DNA of 64,000 nt, taken from Malaya genurostris (lineage: Eukaryota > Arthropoda > Insecta > Diptera > Culicidae). This document shows, piece by piece, positions 22,500 to 32,732 of this stretch. The notes beneath the pieces were generated by a model that was not told the DNA's origin, searched no databases, and saw only the letters and a program-made list of their open reading frames with translations. Made by a program: the position numbers and the translations under genes. Position 1 is the first letter of the stretch; each line of letters begins with the position of its first letter. The stretch spans positions 149,268,641-149,332,640 of the forward strand of contig NC_080570.1 of assembly GCF_030247185.1 (NCBI RefSeq), given 5' to 3'.

Positions 22500-22984
22500 G
22501 CAGAAAATACGGCTAACCTCTGGATGATTACTACGCAAGTTATACACATTCCGATCATGTTAAATTTTCCAGGTAGGAGAATTATGGTTCAAGATTTCGA
22601 AAACTTTAATAATTAATAGTGGTTATAATTTCATGAGATTACAACATGATTGGTTTCATGACTTTTTAGTCATCACAACGGTAAGGGATTTTTAACCGTT
22701 TTTGACGAATTTCGCACCAACTCGCATAAATAATGACAACACCCTCTCAGATTCCAATGAAACATTTTGGACTTGCAAAATCACAAAAAGTTACTTTGCT
22801 TCTTTCAAATTAATTTAAGTTGGGAAAAATCTTTTGAAAAGAACCAAACTTTCTAACGATTATAGTCGAAAAATGAACTAGTGGCTTATTCAAAATTCAA
22901 ATAAAAAAAAAGTTCTAAATTTAGTCCTACACTGAAAATAGCCGATTTTAAAAATTTAAAGTTGATTTATAATAAAAAAAAATT
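22500..22984. other. AT-rich repeat-derived stretch
   Basis: Partly similar to 3280-3470 (CACCCTCTCAGATT, CCTACACTGAAAA). No coding sequence. Confidence 0.35.
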
Positions 22985-24920
22985 TTAATCCACCTAGTGG
23001 TGTAAGCCTTTCTCATATTACTTTCATTTTAAAAAATATTACTAGAAGATTATGTCAAGAATGTTGTTTTCAAAATTGTATAGATAATAAATTTTCTTTG
23101 GGTATAAACTACCATAACTTTTTCAATTTGTAAACAACTATGTCAAGTTAATACAAAATTTAAATGTGGAAGCCCTGCACGGTATACAAAATAAAACAAA
23201 ACACGCTGTGTGCTTTGTTCGCAAAGGCGGTGGTGTTTTCTTCTTCCGTACCAGCACGCACCGATGCGTACCAGGTTTGCATAATTTTGTATGACAGTTG
23301 GAATCTTTTGTTACTCATCGCCCTATAATTTTGGAACCGGAAGAACCGGATCTAGATGAAATTGTACAGTATTTTTTAAGACAATGAGAGCTTTTATTTG
23401 AATGATGATTTGTGAAAATTGGTTTACCCGTTGCTGAGAAATAGAGGTGAGTTCCGTTTTTGGAGCTTTTCTTCACTATTACCGATGTGTTCGGGAGCGG
23501 AAACCGGGGACTAGTAGTCCCAAAGTAGATTTATGTATCCACTAACTAATAAGGTCAGCCAACCAGATAAACTTACCAGTAGGTTTTATAAAAATGTGCA
23601 CTTCGTTTCGCCATCACTTTTGAAACAATACTCATGAAAATGAAAATTTTCCACTTATCGCTCTGTAATACCGGAACCGGTAGTCGGATTGGATTCAATT
23701 TATCGGGAACTGTTTGAAAAATTTCAAAACATTTTATTTGCATCTTAGTTTGTGGAAATCGGTTGAGAGATTCTGTCAGGTTTTTTTTCAAACTTGAATA
23801 AAATCAAAAATTTTCTTTGGGTATAAACTACCATAACTTTTTCAATTTGTAAACAACTATGTCAAGTTAATACAAAATTTAAATGTGGAAGCCCTGCACG
23901 GTATACAAAATAAAACAAAACACGCTGTGTGCTTTGTTCGCAAAGGCGGTGATGTTTTCTTCTTCTGTACCAGCACGCACCAATGCGTACCAGTTTTGCA
24001 TAATTTTGTATGACATTTTGAAAGTTTTGATACTCATCACCCTATAATTTTGGAACCGGAAGAACCGGATCTAGATGAAATTGTACAGTATTTTTTTAAG
24101 ACAATGAGAGTTTTTATTTAAATGATGATTTATGAAAATCGGTTTACCCGTTACTGAGAAATCGAGGTGAATTCCGTTTTTGGAGCTTTTCTTCACTATT
24201 ACCGGTTGGTTCGGAAGCAGAAACCGGAGACTAGTAGTCCCAAAGTAGATTTAGATAACCACCAACTGATAAGATCTGTCAACTAGATGAATTTACCACT
24301 AAATGTTATAAAAATTGGCACCTCGTTTCGTCATCACTTTTGAAAAAATACTTATGAAATAGGAAAATTTTACTAATCGCACTGTAATACCGGAACCGGA
24401 AGTCGGATTGGGATCAACTTATCGGGAACTGTTTTAAATATTTCAAAACTCTTTATTTTATAAAAAATAAATAATAAGTTTGTAAAAATCGGTTGGGAAA
24501 TTTCCGAGAAAATTGAGCGAGCGCTCCGGAACCGGAAGTTAGATAAAAATAAAATTCAATAGTAAGTTTTAAGACTATATGACCTTTCGTTGTAATTTCA
24601 GTTTGTAAAAATCGGTTCAACCTTCTCTGAAAAGAGCGAAACAAATTTTTTTCAATTGTTTTGGTGCATATCACCCTTTTAATTCCGGAACCGGAAGTAG
24701 GATCGGGATCAAATTCAATACCATCCTGCGGAATCATAAGACCTTTCATATGAATATAAGGTTGTGGAAATCGGTTCAGCCATCACCGAGAAAATTGACA
24801 GACATTTTGTGATCTCGACAAACTGAGTCGAATGGTATATAACACTCGGTCCTCGGGCTTCCTTTCAAAAGTCGGTTTTCACAGTTATTGCATAGCCTTT
24901 CTATATGAGAAAGGCAAAAA
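22985..24920 (+). mobile_element. Dispersed element, CCACCTAGTGGTG / GAGAAAGGC family, copy 2
   Basis: Starts with CCACCTAGTGGTGTAAGCC at 22990 and ends with ATATGAGAAAGGCAAAAA near 24917. It includes many CCGGAACCGGAAGT-type phrases. GACAAACTGAGTCGAATGGT near the right end is the inverted counterpart of 10475-10500 in copy 1. No open frame of note. Confidence 0.7.
23091..24528 (+). repeat. 719-bp direct tandem duplication inside copy 2
   Basis: ATTTTCTTTGGGTATAAACT begins at 23091 and again at 23810. The following roughly 700 bp match closely, with scattered substitutions. Confidence 0.88.
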
Positions 24921-25250
24921 CGAACTTTTTTCGGATGGTGAATAGAAAATTGCTTTTGTTAAATTTTCCATGAAAGATAATTATTTCAGCTTACTTGCAA
25001 AAAAATTCCAAGCCTTTGTGAGTAGGCTTCCGGCTGTTAATCGGAACATTTGTCATGGCGGACGAAAATATTCGACGGGACGCAGCTGGTGGACGTTGAG
25101 CGGGTTCGCCGACTTGGGTATCACATCAATATTCAGCTGCTGCATCTTTTCCAACGATCGCTTCGAGTAGTGGGCCGAAGCCAAATCCGACCATAACACC
25201 ACCGCATCTTCGCTCTTAGGTTGCTGTCAGAGTGAGCGCGGACCAGGCTA

Positions 25251-26475
25251 AAGACTGTCCCAGAAAGTATAGACGCACTTTGATTTCGCTGTAAATAATT
25301 CACAAGTGTTAGATGTTCAAATTTTATTCAATATACTGATAATATTAGACTACAACAACAGAATATTATTCTCAACATTTGCTACTTAGCCATTGTAGAC
25401 TAGCTGGCGCACCTTCTTGCGAACGTTCCTCATTAAATTTCGTACAGACTTCTTGGCGACAAGCTTTGACATTTTTTCCAATCTGTTTTCGAACTGTTGA
25501 ATGGTTTCGGCTGCCGAGACATGTTTCCTAAGATGTGCCTTCGTTAATGCCCAAAGTTCCTCAATTGGTCGAAGTTGTAGGCAATTTGATGGATTCATGT
25601 CTTTTAGGACGAAAGTGACATTTTTGGTAGTATACCATTCTACCGTTGATTTCGAGTAGTGGCAAGAAGCAAGATCTAGCCAGAAGACATCAGGATCCTT
25701 GTGAGTTCGAATCATGGGTAGAAGTCGTTTTTGTAAACATTCCTTGATGTATATTTCTCTGTTCAATACATTCACAACTGCGATGAAGGGTTTCGAAATC
25801 TTACCGCAGCTACAAATTGCTTGCCAGACTTGTTTAACACTTGCCCTTCTCGCACCGTATAATATTGTGGTCCCAGCAAGGATTTGTAATCGATTTTCAC
25901 GAAGGTTTCGTCGTCCATGATTATGCAGTTCAAATTTCCAGCAAGAATCGTATTGTACAGCTTTCGAACCCTCGGCCTGATCGATGCTTCTTGTTTCGGA
26001 CTACGTTTTGGTTGTTTCTGCTTCTTATAGGTTCGAATATTTTAACGTTTTTAAGCACAAAGAACAGTTGATTTCGAAGTGCCCACTTTTTTGGCCACAT
26101 CCTGAACTGAAACATCCTTATGTTGCTCGAACGATTTCAGTATACGTTTATCCAACTGAGGGTTAGCAGGACCTTTTTTTCGACCCATTTCCGGTTTATT
26201 CTCAAAGGTGTTATCCTCACCGAACTTCCTGATTGCATTTCGCACGGCTTTTTCACTTACTCCTTCCATTGTTGCTATTTTTCTCAGTGACAGTTCGCGT
26301 TCTGTGCACCAACTATACACAATATTTCGACGTTGTTCTGCTGAAAGTCCACGTATTTCGAAACAAACTAATGAAAACGAATAAACAACTGCACAAGTGG
26401 TTAGAAAAGATTGTTCTGAACCATTGCGAAATGGCAGCGGTTTTTGGTTGCGTCCATACTTTCCTGGACAGTCTA
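25251..26475 (-). mobile_element. Inner ITmD37E-like Tc1-type transposon, 1,225 bp, defective
   Basis: The termini are AAGACTGTCCCAGAAAGTAT at 25251 and, on the complementary strand at the other end, TAGACTGTCCAGGAAAGTAT. Both sit next to TA dinucleotides (25249-25250 and 26476-26477). Size, TA target and the DD37E transposase inside fit the ITmD37E group. Confidence 0.85.
25386..26360 (-). pseudogene. Transposase of the inner DD37E element, frameshifted
   Basis: It reads on the minus strand from about 26360. The N-terminal helix-turn-helix region (LSLRKIATMEGVSEKAVRN, then VQDVAKKVGTSKSTV) is followed by a frame change. MDDETFVKIDYKSLLGPQYY carries the first catalytic Asp. A small deletion and shift precede VWQAICSCGKISKPFIAVV. 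The C-terminal part is open from 25775: WLDLASCHYSKSTVEWY and LRPIEELWALTKAHLRK, with 37 residues between the second Asp and the Glu. The catalytic residues survive but at least two frameshifts prevent expression. Confidence 0.85.
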
Positions 26476-26859
26476 TAGTTACATTTGATCAAAGCAAACG
26501 TGTCACAGCGAACGCGATGCGATAGCAGTGCATCGCATCAAAACGCTTCGCTTCGCATCGCAAATCGTGTTCACTCTGACAGCAACCTTATGGTATTTAT
26601 TGATGCACGAGCGCAGACATTTCGTACTATAAATTTCCCCGTTCTCGGCCGGAGTCCGGAGCGAAAGCAGAGCGGCTTTGACATCCCCTTCTCGCTGATA
26701 GTCAGCAACAGCAGCACCTTCATGGGGAACTTGGTTGGTGAAATGAGCTTCACCTCGGAGTTCACATTCTTTGTGGGGAAGTAAAATACGATATGCCGTG
26801 CCAGTCGTCGCCATCCAGGATGAGATAGGTCTCGTTATCCATTTTGGTAAAAACAATTA

Positions 26860-27225
26860 TGTCGTTTTTGTAATGACTGAGTAGAAACATATTGGAGAAT
26901 CCAAATGATCACAGAAAAAATGATTTTTTGGAAAAAGATACGCTCAGAGACAGGACTCGAACCTGCGTTCTTATGCAATCCGTTCATACGCGTTACCATT
27001 TTCGCCACCCTGAGTTATGGCAGAGACGACTCTACCACAAGACTGGGTCTAGTAAGCGCACATCGAACATGATCCAAATCCTAGCCGCCTCACGACCGGT
27101 ATCATATGTCCAAACATTTTCTTTAATCATCAGACAACAAACAATAGTCTTCTCGGTCTATACCTATTCTTCAAATCAAGCACTGGGTAGGAGAGTATAT
27201 TTATAATCACTTGTTGCTTTCTCTA
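26860..27225 (-). mobile_element. SINE with central tRNA-like module, minus-strand copy
   Basis: The same family as 53035-53392. On the minus strand, TGGCGAAAATGG (A-box-like) and GGTTCGAGTCC (B box, complement of 26953-26963) are followed by CTGTCTCTGAGCGTATC and a T-rich tail. About 200 bp of shared sequence precede the tRNA-like part (TGCTTGAT, AATAGGTATAGACCGAGA). Confidence 0.78.
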
Positions 27226-28330
27226 CTGTGGCAGTCATTGCCTTGCCTTGTAATTAAGTCGTCTTTTATTAACAATCTCCCTGTTGGATGGTACTCTTTT
27301 CACGAAAAGACCAAATTTTTTTTTAATTTAAAGAAAAAGCTTCTTGGGAGTACATTTGGCCTCGTTTTTCTAATGAAATTTGACCCGTAGTTGACGGTCA
27401 ACTAAATAATTGGACATTATTGTCCATAGTTTATTGGAATATAATTAACTAAAGAAAAAACAACAACCTATCATTATGAGTCAATCAGCGCAATGGCGAA
27501 GCCAACCAGGAGGGGAGAGAGATCCAGCTTAATAAACATTCCACTTTTATTATTACTTCCTAATGTTATCTTTCACATGTGGACTAGAAGGACAATAAAA
27601 AACACATTAGATTGGGGGTTCTGGAAGAGAACTCATCAAAAAATAACTTCTCTATCTAAACCCCCCTCATCCGAGCGATTTCCTTTCGAGGAAAGCAAAA
27701 TACATACTAATTGCATTTGCCGAACAAGTCTTCATACATTACCATGGAGATCTTCGGTTCTTCGCGGTGAAAATAGAAGCAACGCAGCAATTTCGCTAAG
27801 CTCCACTCTAAAACTTCTGCCACTGGGAAGATGCTCTCGCAATCGCAACCCAAATGACAGCTAATATGGACAGTAACATTTTACGAGTTGATTCGAGACG
27901 CCCACCAGCAGCTCACCCACGCCTTTAGAATCGGGGGAAAAATGACGAGTGGTTTAATTACCTGGGTTTCAGCAAACAGCTCACTCGGCTGTCTCGTTCC
28001 GTTGGTGTTTGGTAACATTGCCTGGAACGGAAGTCGAAAAATACACGGAATTACCATCAACCGCGCTCCGGTTTTACGACCGAGATCATTCATTTTTGCC
28101 TGATCCTGATGATTATAGTGTCGGTGTCGGTGGATAAAATGTGCTCATATTCAAATCAAACATCATTATGCATTACGGGAAATTTTATTACCTGCCCCGT
28201 CCCTGGCCGTCGAGCATCCCAAAAGCTGAGATGTTTGTCGAAATGATTCAATGTGGTGAACCATAAGCGTGAACAACAGTGAGTTCGACATAGGGTTCTT
28301 GTTTATGGCGGAAAAAAGGTTTCATCAGAC
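27226..28330. other. Non-repetitive region without recognisable genes
   Basis: A frame at 27493-27864 (+) and frames on both strands at 27881-28103 overlap one another. None shows a domain or convincing splice sites. GC rises between 27860 and 28250. Confidence 0.3.
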
Positions 28331-28333
28331 GAG

Positions 28334-28396
28334 GTGATGTTCTCGTGTTTTTTGTTTTGTTTCCGTTAGTACCGCAAGAGAACACGAGAACATCAC
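28334..28396. repeat. Perfect 16-bp hairpin
   Basis: GTGATGTTCTCGTGTT (28334-28349) is exactly inverted at 28381-28396 around a 31-nt loop. The function is unknown. Confidence 0.85.
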
Positions 28397-28617
28397 ATTT
28401 TCATTAGGTTGACAACCTGAAGTTTGACGTAGCATCAAAGAAGTTGGAGGTTTGTTTTTGGACCTTGATGCTGATTTAATTTTTTTAATATATACTCTTT
28501 CAACGATTTGTGTTTTAGTCTTTGGTAAGACGTAGAGCCGTCTTGAGCGAGTTTTAAATATGAATCTAACGGGGAAGCAGATTTGAAAATTGACATGTGA
28601 ATGCAATTATGTAATGA

Positions 28618-28725
28618 AAACCACGAAAATGTTACCGCAGAGACGGGTCTCGAACACGTAGCTAACTCCTAACCGGGGAAATTGTTTCCCATTGAACTAT
28701 CCTGAAGAGAAATTGACAAGACGGA
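28618..28725 (-). mobile_element. tRNA-derived SINE fragment, minus strand
   Basis: On the minus strand: TAGTTCAATGGG (A-box-like), a CCCCGGTTAGGAG stem region, then GTTCGAGACCC (B box, complement of 28645-28655) and CGTCTCTGCGG. It resembles a tRNA, but the arms do not close into a proper cloverleaf. Confidence 0.6.
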
Positions 28726-29620
28726 AACCAGACATGCTTCGCTGTACCTGGTCGCTACGGCATTCAACTTACATTCCTATATCTACAACAGAAACACACT
28801 TCAACAGAAACACACATATCACATCGATCAAGAGTCCATTCTTCTTCTCTTCTACTTTGCCGCCGATACTAATTTGAAATTTTGCTATCTACGGAGGACT
28901 ACTACTGTACTATGCACTCTTTCGTTTTTTCTGTTGCCACTTTCCAACGGAAGTGAGCCATCTCAACGAAGGACATTTCACCGATCGCAGTTTACTTCGA
29001 TGATTTGGAAAGATTTAGAAAAACTACGATCTGGATTGTAACTAAGACAAAATTTAGTTTGTTGCAACCGAAACTGAAATTTGTTAGATTGGGTTTTTAT
29101 CTACGAACATTCTTCGACTACTTTATATTTATTGTTTATTAGCGATTATTTCACTATAGTATTGACAAAAATAAAAAAGTCTACGCTCCCTAATCGAATA
29201 CAGTAGATGAAACGGCTTTCGACGTAATCGTCTCGCATAATTAAAGTGATTTCACATATTCCAATTAAAAGTCAATCCGACTTAAGAATGACTTAAAAAA
29301 AAAGGAATAATTATTTGGATGCACTTTTTTCATGATACTGTAGCTAGGAAACTGTTAATTGTATTAAAAATGGGGTCGAAGAAATTCTAGGAAATCGAAG
29401 CACTCGGAAAAATTGTTCACTGTTATTAAAAATCATACACTTTTTCAGTACACAAACGACCCCTTAAAATTTTTTAAAAGAACTAAACGACTACAAATTG
29501 CCCTGAAGATGAGGGAATAAACCTTCGAAACGTTGGTCGTCAACACGTGAAATAAATATTTGAAACGCAAGAAATGACGAAAAACTCCATCTTTCAATTC
29601 AATAAACAAAAGTGGTCGCA
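28726..29620. other. AT-rich non-coding stretch
   Basis: Nothing recognisable was seen in this stretch. Confidence 0.3.
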
Positions 29621-29809
29621 CCCGTTTCTCAGTAACATCAAATGGCTGTCACTACTGGCCGGTTTTAACAAGCCCAGGCTCGTTTGAAAGCTACAATTGA
29701 ATTGTGGATCAAGTCCGAAGATCGAAGATTCGGTTGTCGCTTCTGGTTCCGGAGATACCTTCTGATCAAAATTGACCCGAATTTTCATAAAATGACATTT
29801 TTTAAAGAT

Positions 29810-30210
29810 TTTAGTACATTTCTTTATTATTGCCTTTAAATTAGGCTCCTTTTGAACCAATACCAACATTGCAGCGGTCAATCTAATTTTCCATCGATGG
29901 ATGTTTTAGTGTTGAAAATAGGAAAAAGTCACAGGGGACCAAATCTGGCGAATACGGTGGTTGAGCGATGACTATCATTTCTTGTTTCAGTTCTTTCTGC
30001 ACGAGCTGGACATCGACACGTTTCATACCCAAAACATAAACCAAAATGTGCTAAGTCGTTCTATAAGAGATTTTGAAGCCCAATTTCCATAACTTTTTCA
30101 ATGTAATCGCCGTTAACAGAGATGGACGAGTGAGCAGCATAAGGTTTCTACGATCGCACGACCCTCACTGAATGCTTTATGCTACTCAAATACTTGCGTT
30201 CTTGATAGAG
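29810..30210 (-). pseudogene. Mariner-like transposase C-terminal fragment
   Basis: On the minus strand the stretch around 29925-29985 encodes the mariner PPYSPDL-PCDFFLF motif just before the last catalytic Asp. Flanking sequence (for example 30040-30060) matches the second copy at 31080-31540. It is broken by stops. Confidence 0.72.
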
Positions 30211-31079
30211 TAGACTCCCCAAAACACTTCTGCGTCTTTTTTTAAGATTCCTTATTCGAGATTTCTTTTGAAACAGAAAATTTCAAGCAAACTCGTTGGT
30301 TATTTTTTTTGCATTGTGACAATAGTCAGATAAACTTTTCGTGTCGTAAATTAACAGCTGCCAAACACAAACTAATTGACATATCCCGTTCAAACTTAAC
30401 AGGAATGACAAAGAAAGTTGCACCAACCTAGGAAACAAAATTACCGATTAGGTTTACCTGTGCGGTTTAAATGGACCAGTTCGGGTCAATTTGAATCAGA
30501 AGATATGATGGTGTAAGTGGCGTAAGCGACAACACGCATTGTTTCTACCACTCAATTTTCTCAGAACTGACTCAGCCGATTTCAACAAGTCTAGGCTCAT
30601 TTGGAATCTACTAATGAATTATGGAACAGGTTCTAAGATCAAATGGCTGTCATTTCTCGTTCCGGAGATATAATGGTATAAGTGACGTAACCGACAAAAC
30701 GTGTTGTTCTTTACCGCTCAAATTTCTCAGTAATAGCTGAACTGATTTCTAAAAGCCTAGGCTCGTTTGAAAGCTATTATTAAATTGTGAATCAATTTCG
30801 AAGATGGCTGGCACTTCCGGTTTCGGAGATATAATGATATAAATGACTTAAGTGACAACACGCATTGTTTTTACTGTTCAATTTTTTCAGAGATGCCTAA
30901 GCCGATTTTAACAAGTCTAGCCTCAGTTTCTAAACTACTTAATTATGAACCAGGTTCGAAGATCAAATGGTTGTCATTTCTGGTTCTGGACATATAATGG
31001 TATAAGTGGCGTAACCAACAAAACGCGTTGTTTTTTACCGCTCAATTTTCTCAGTAATGGCCCAAAATTGACCCGGACT

Positions 31080-31540
31080 GAATGAAAAAACTTTTTTTTT
31101 AATTTTTTACATTTCTTTATTATTACCTTTAAATTGAGCTTCTTTTGAACGGCCATAAACCTCGGTCGGGATAGCCTTCAGTTCCTCCAGCGATTTGCTT
31201 TTCTATGTAGTTTAAAATCGATGGATATTTCAGTTTTGGAAATAGGAAAAAGTCACAGGGGGCCAAATCTGGCGAATACGGTGGTTTCGTGATGACTTTC
31301 GTTTCGTGTTTGGCCAAACATTCAGCCACAATCATGCAAAAAATTCAGTTCTTTCGGTACGAGCTTGGAATCGACGCGTTTCATACCCGAAGCATTAACC
31401 AAAATGTGCTGAGTCGTTACATAAGAATGCTGCCAAGATCTTTTGCTATCTCTCTAATGCTAACACGACGATTTTCAAACACAATTTTCTTCATTTTTCG
31501 ATGTTAACAGAGGTGGACGGGCGAGCAGCATGAGGCTAAT
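31080..31540 (-). pseudogene. Second mariner-like transposase C-terminal fragment
   Basis: Minus-strand bases 31335-31129 read CLAKHETKVITKPPYSPDLA, then PCDFFLFPKLKYPSI and IEKQIAGGTEGYPDRGLWPF. The PYSPDLAPCD block precedes and contains the last catalytic Asp of mariner transposases. It shares its flanking T-rich stretch (CATTTCTTTATTATT) with the 29.8 kb copy, so both may come from one duplicated segment. Confidence 0.8.
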
Positions 31541-32289
31541 TTTCTTTTATCAATAAGGTTTCCGTGTGCAGTTTAAATGGACCAGTCCGGGTCAATTTTG
31601 ATCAGAATGTATGATGGTATAAGCGACGTAACCGACAAAACGCATTGTTTTTTTTACCGCTCAATTTTCTCAGTGATGACTGAGCCGATTGTAACAAGTA
31701 TAGGTTTATTTGGAAGCTACTGAATTATGAACCAGGTTCGAAGATCAAATGGCTGTCAGTTCTGGTTCCGGACATATAATTGTATAAGTGATGTAAACGA
31801 CTAACCACACGTTTTCCATCGGCTGCATTTTCTCGAAGGCGACTTAATGAATTTCGATAAACTTAGGTTTATTTTTGAAAGCTGACAATGCCAATCAAAT
31901 TTATGACGAACATTTCCTTTTCAAGGGATGTAATACTATATTTCTCGGACATAAAAGAATCTATTTCGAAAGACTTAGACTTATTTAAAGACCACCATTA
32001 GGCGATTTTATAAGCTTGCAATACTAATGGGCGAAGATTGAATGATACAAATGTTTTAGTGAGACTATTTAAATGGTAAAAAAGGCACTATTTGTTTTAT
32101 TTATATGAATAACAGTTCCAGAGCAACACCGATTAGAAGAAGAAGGCACTTTGAATAACTATGTTGCCTATGTCTTGTAAAATCTGTTCATAGTGATTTA
32201 GTACCTATTTTTCGTCAAGAATTCTTGAAAATAATTAAAAATTTGAACATTTAGGGGTTTGTTTGTTGGTTTGTGAAAAACAACACATA

Positions 32290-32530
32290 TTTTGTTTCGA
32301 TTTTTTCACGTTTCACCTTCGGCTCATCAGTGCTTAAAGCAGTTCAAATTGAACTGTCATCTCCGCCCAGCAGTTCAATATAAACCGTTAAAACCATTTT
32401 GTGACGATCAGTAATAAGTCGCCCGAGACGTCAAAAATGATGTTGCACCTGTGCAATACTAATAGAGTGTTACATAAAAAGTGTAAAATTTGCGTCTTCT
32501 AGAAGACGAAATGTGAAGAAATCGAATTAA
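32290..32530. mobile_element. Short MITE related to the TCATCAGTGC family
   Basis: CGATTTTTTCACGTTTCACC near 32299 and its degenerate inverse near 32507-32526 (GAAATGTGAAGAAATCG) bound about 240 bp. Inside is GGCTCATCAGTGCTTAAAGC. Confidence 0.5.
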
Positions 32531-32732
32531 AATTTGTTTATTTAAAATTTTAGAAAAAGTGCATTTTATGTTCCACGTTAAAATTCGTAGGGAACATTAT
32601 AAACGACATAATGGTATTGCAAACTTAATGCAATATCGTCGTTAATATTGTTGCCAAGGCTTCAGCCATGGTGCCAAAAGTTACCATATGATATTTTAAT
32701 TGGAGAGACAGTAGTTTGTGCTTAAGGCACGT

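Larger units (their letters stand above)
25219..26587. mobile_element. Small TTA-flanked MITE (PIF/Harbinger-like), itself split by a Tc1-like element
   Basis: The ends are GGTTGCTGTCAGAGTGA (25219-25235) and its exact inverse (26571-26587). TTA directly flanks both (25216-25218 and 26588-26590). The 3-bp TWA duplication is typical of PIF/Harbinger. Its own sequence is only about 142 bp, with GCGATGCGA / TCGCATCGC palindromes near 26517-26560. The rest is the inner transposon 25251-26475. Confidence 0.8.
25030..26856 (-). pseudogene. Outer DD37E-type transposase remnant, split by nested insertions
   Basis: Minus-strand pieces of a Tc1-like transposase. At 26844-26591 they give MDNETYLILDGDDWHG (first catalytic Asp), then EVKLISPTKFPMKVLL in a shifted frame. 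At 25215-25040 they give WSDLASAHYSKRSLE and LRPVEYF. The second Asp (in DLASAHY) and the Glu (in RPVE) have 37 residues between them, the DD37E spacing. The two halves are separated by a MITE (25219-26587) flanked by TTA. Across that duplication the reading frame is continuous. The N-terminus is missing, a SINE lies immediately upstream, and a frameshift follows the first Asp block. It is non-functional. Confidence 0.82.
29630..31830 (+). repeat. Array of ~163-bp TAAGTGACGTAAC repeats with mariner pieces
   Basis: The module (CTCAATTTTCTCAG, GCTGAACCGATTT, then GTTCGAAGATCAAATGGC, then ATAATGGTATAAGTGACGTAAC) has anchors at 30514, 30679, 30840, 31003, 31620 and 31795. Spacing is 161-175 bp within runs. 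Single copies lie at 3.7, 10.7 and 54.3 kb. Many copies contain TGACGTAA, a CREB/ATF-like octamer. Confidence 0.82.

Noticed and set aside
26936..27010. Functional tRNA gene on the minus strand
   Set aside because: A and B boxes are present, but the sequence lies within a repeated SINE and the acceptor arm does not pair.
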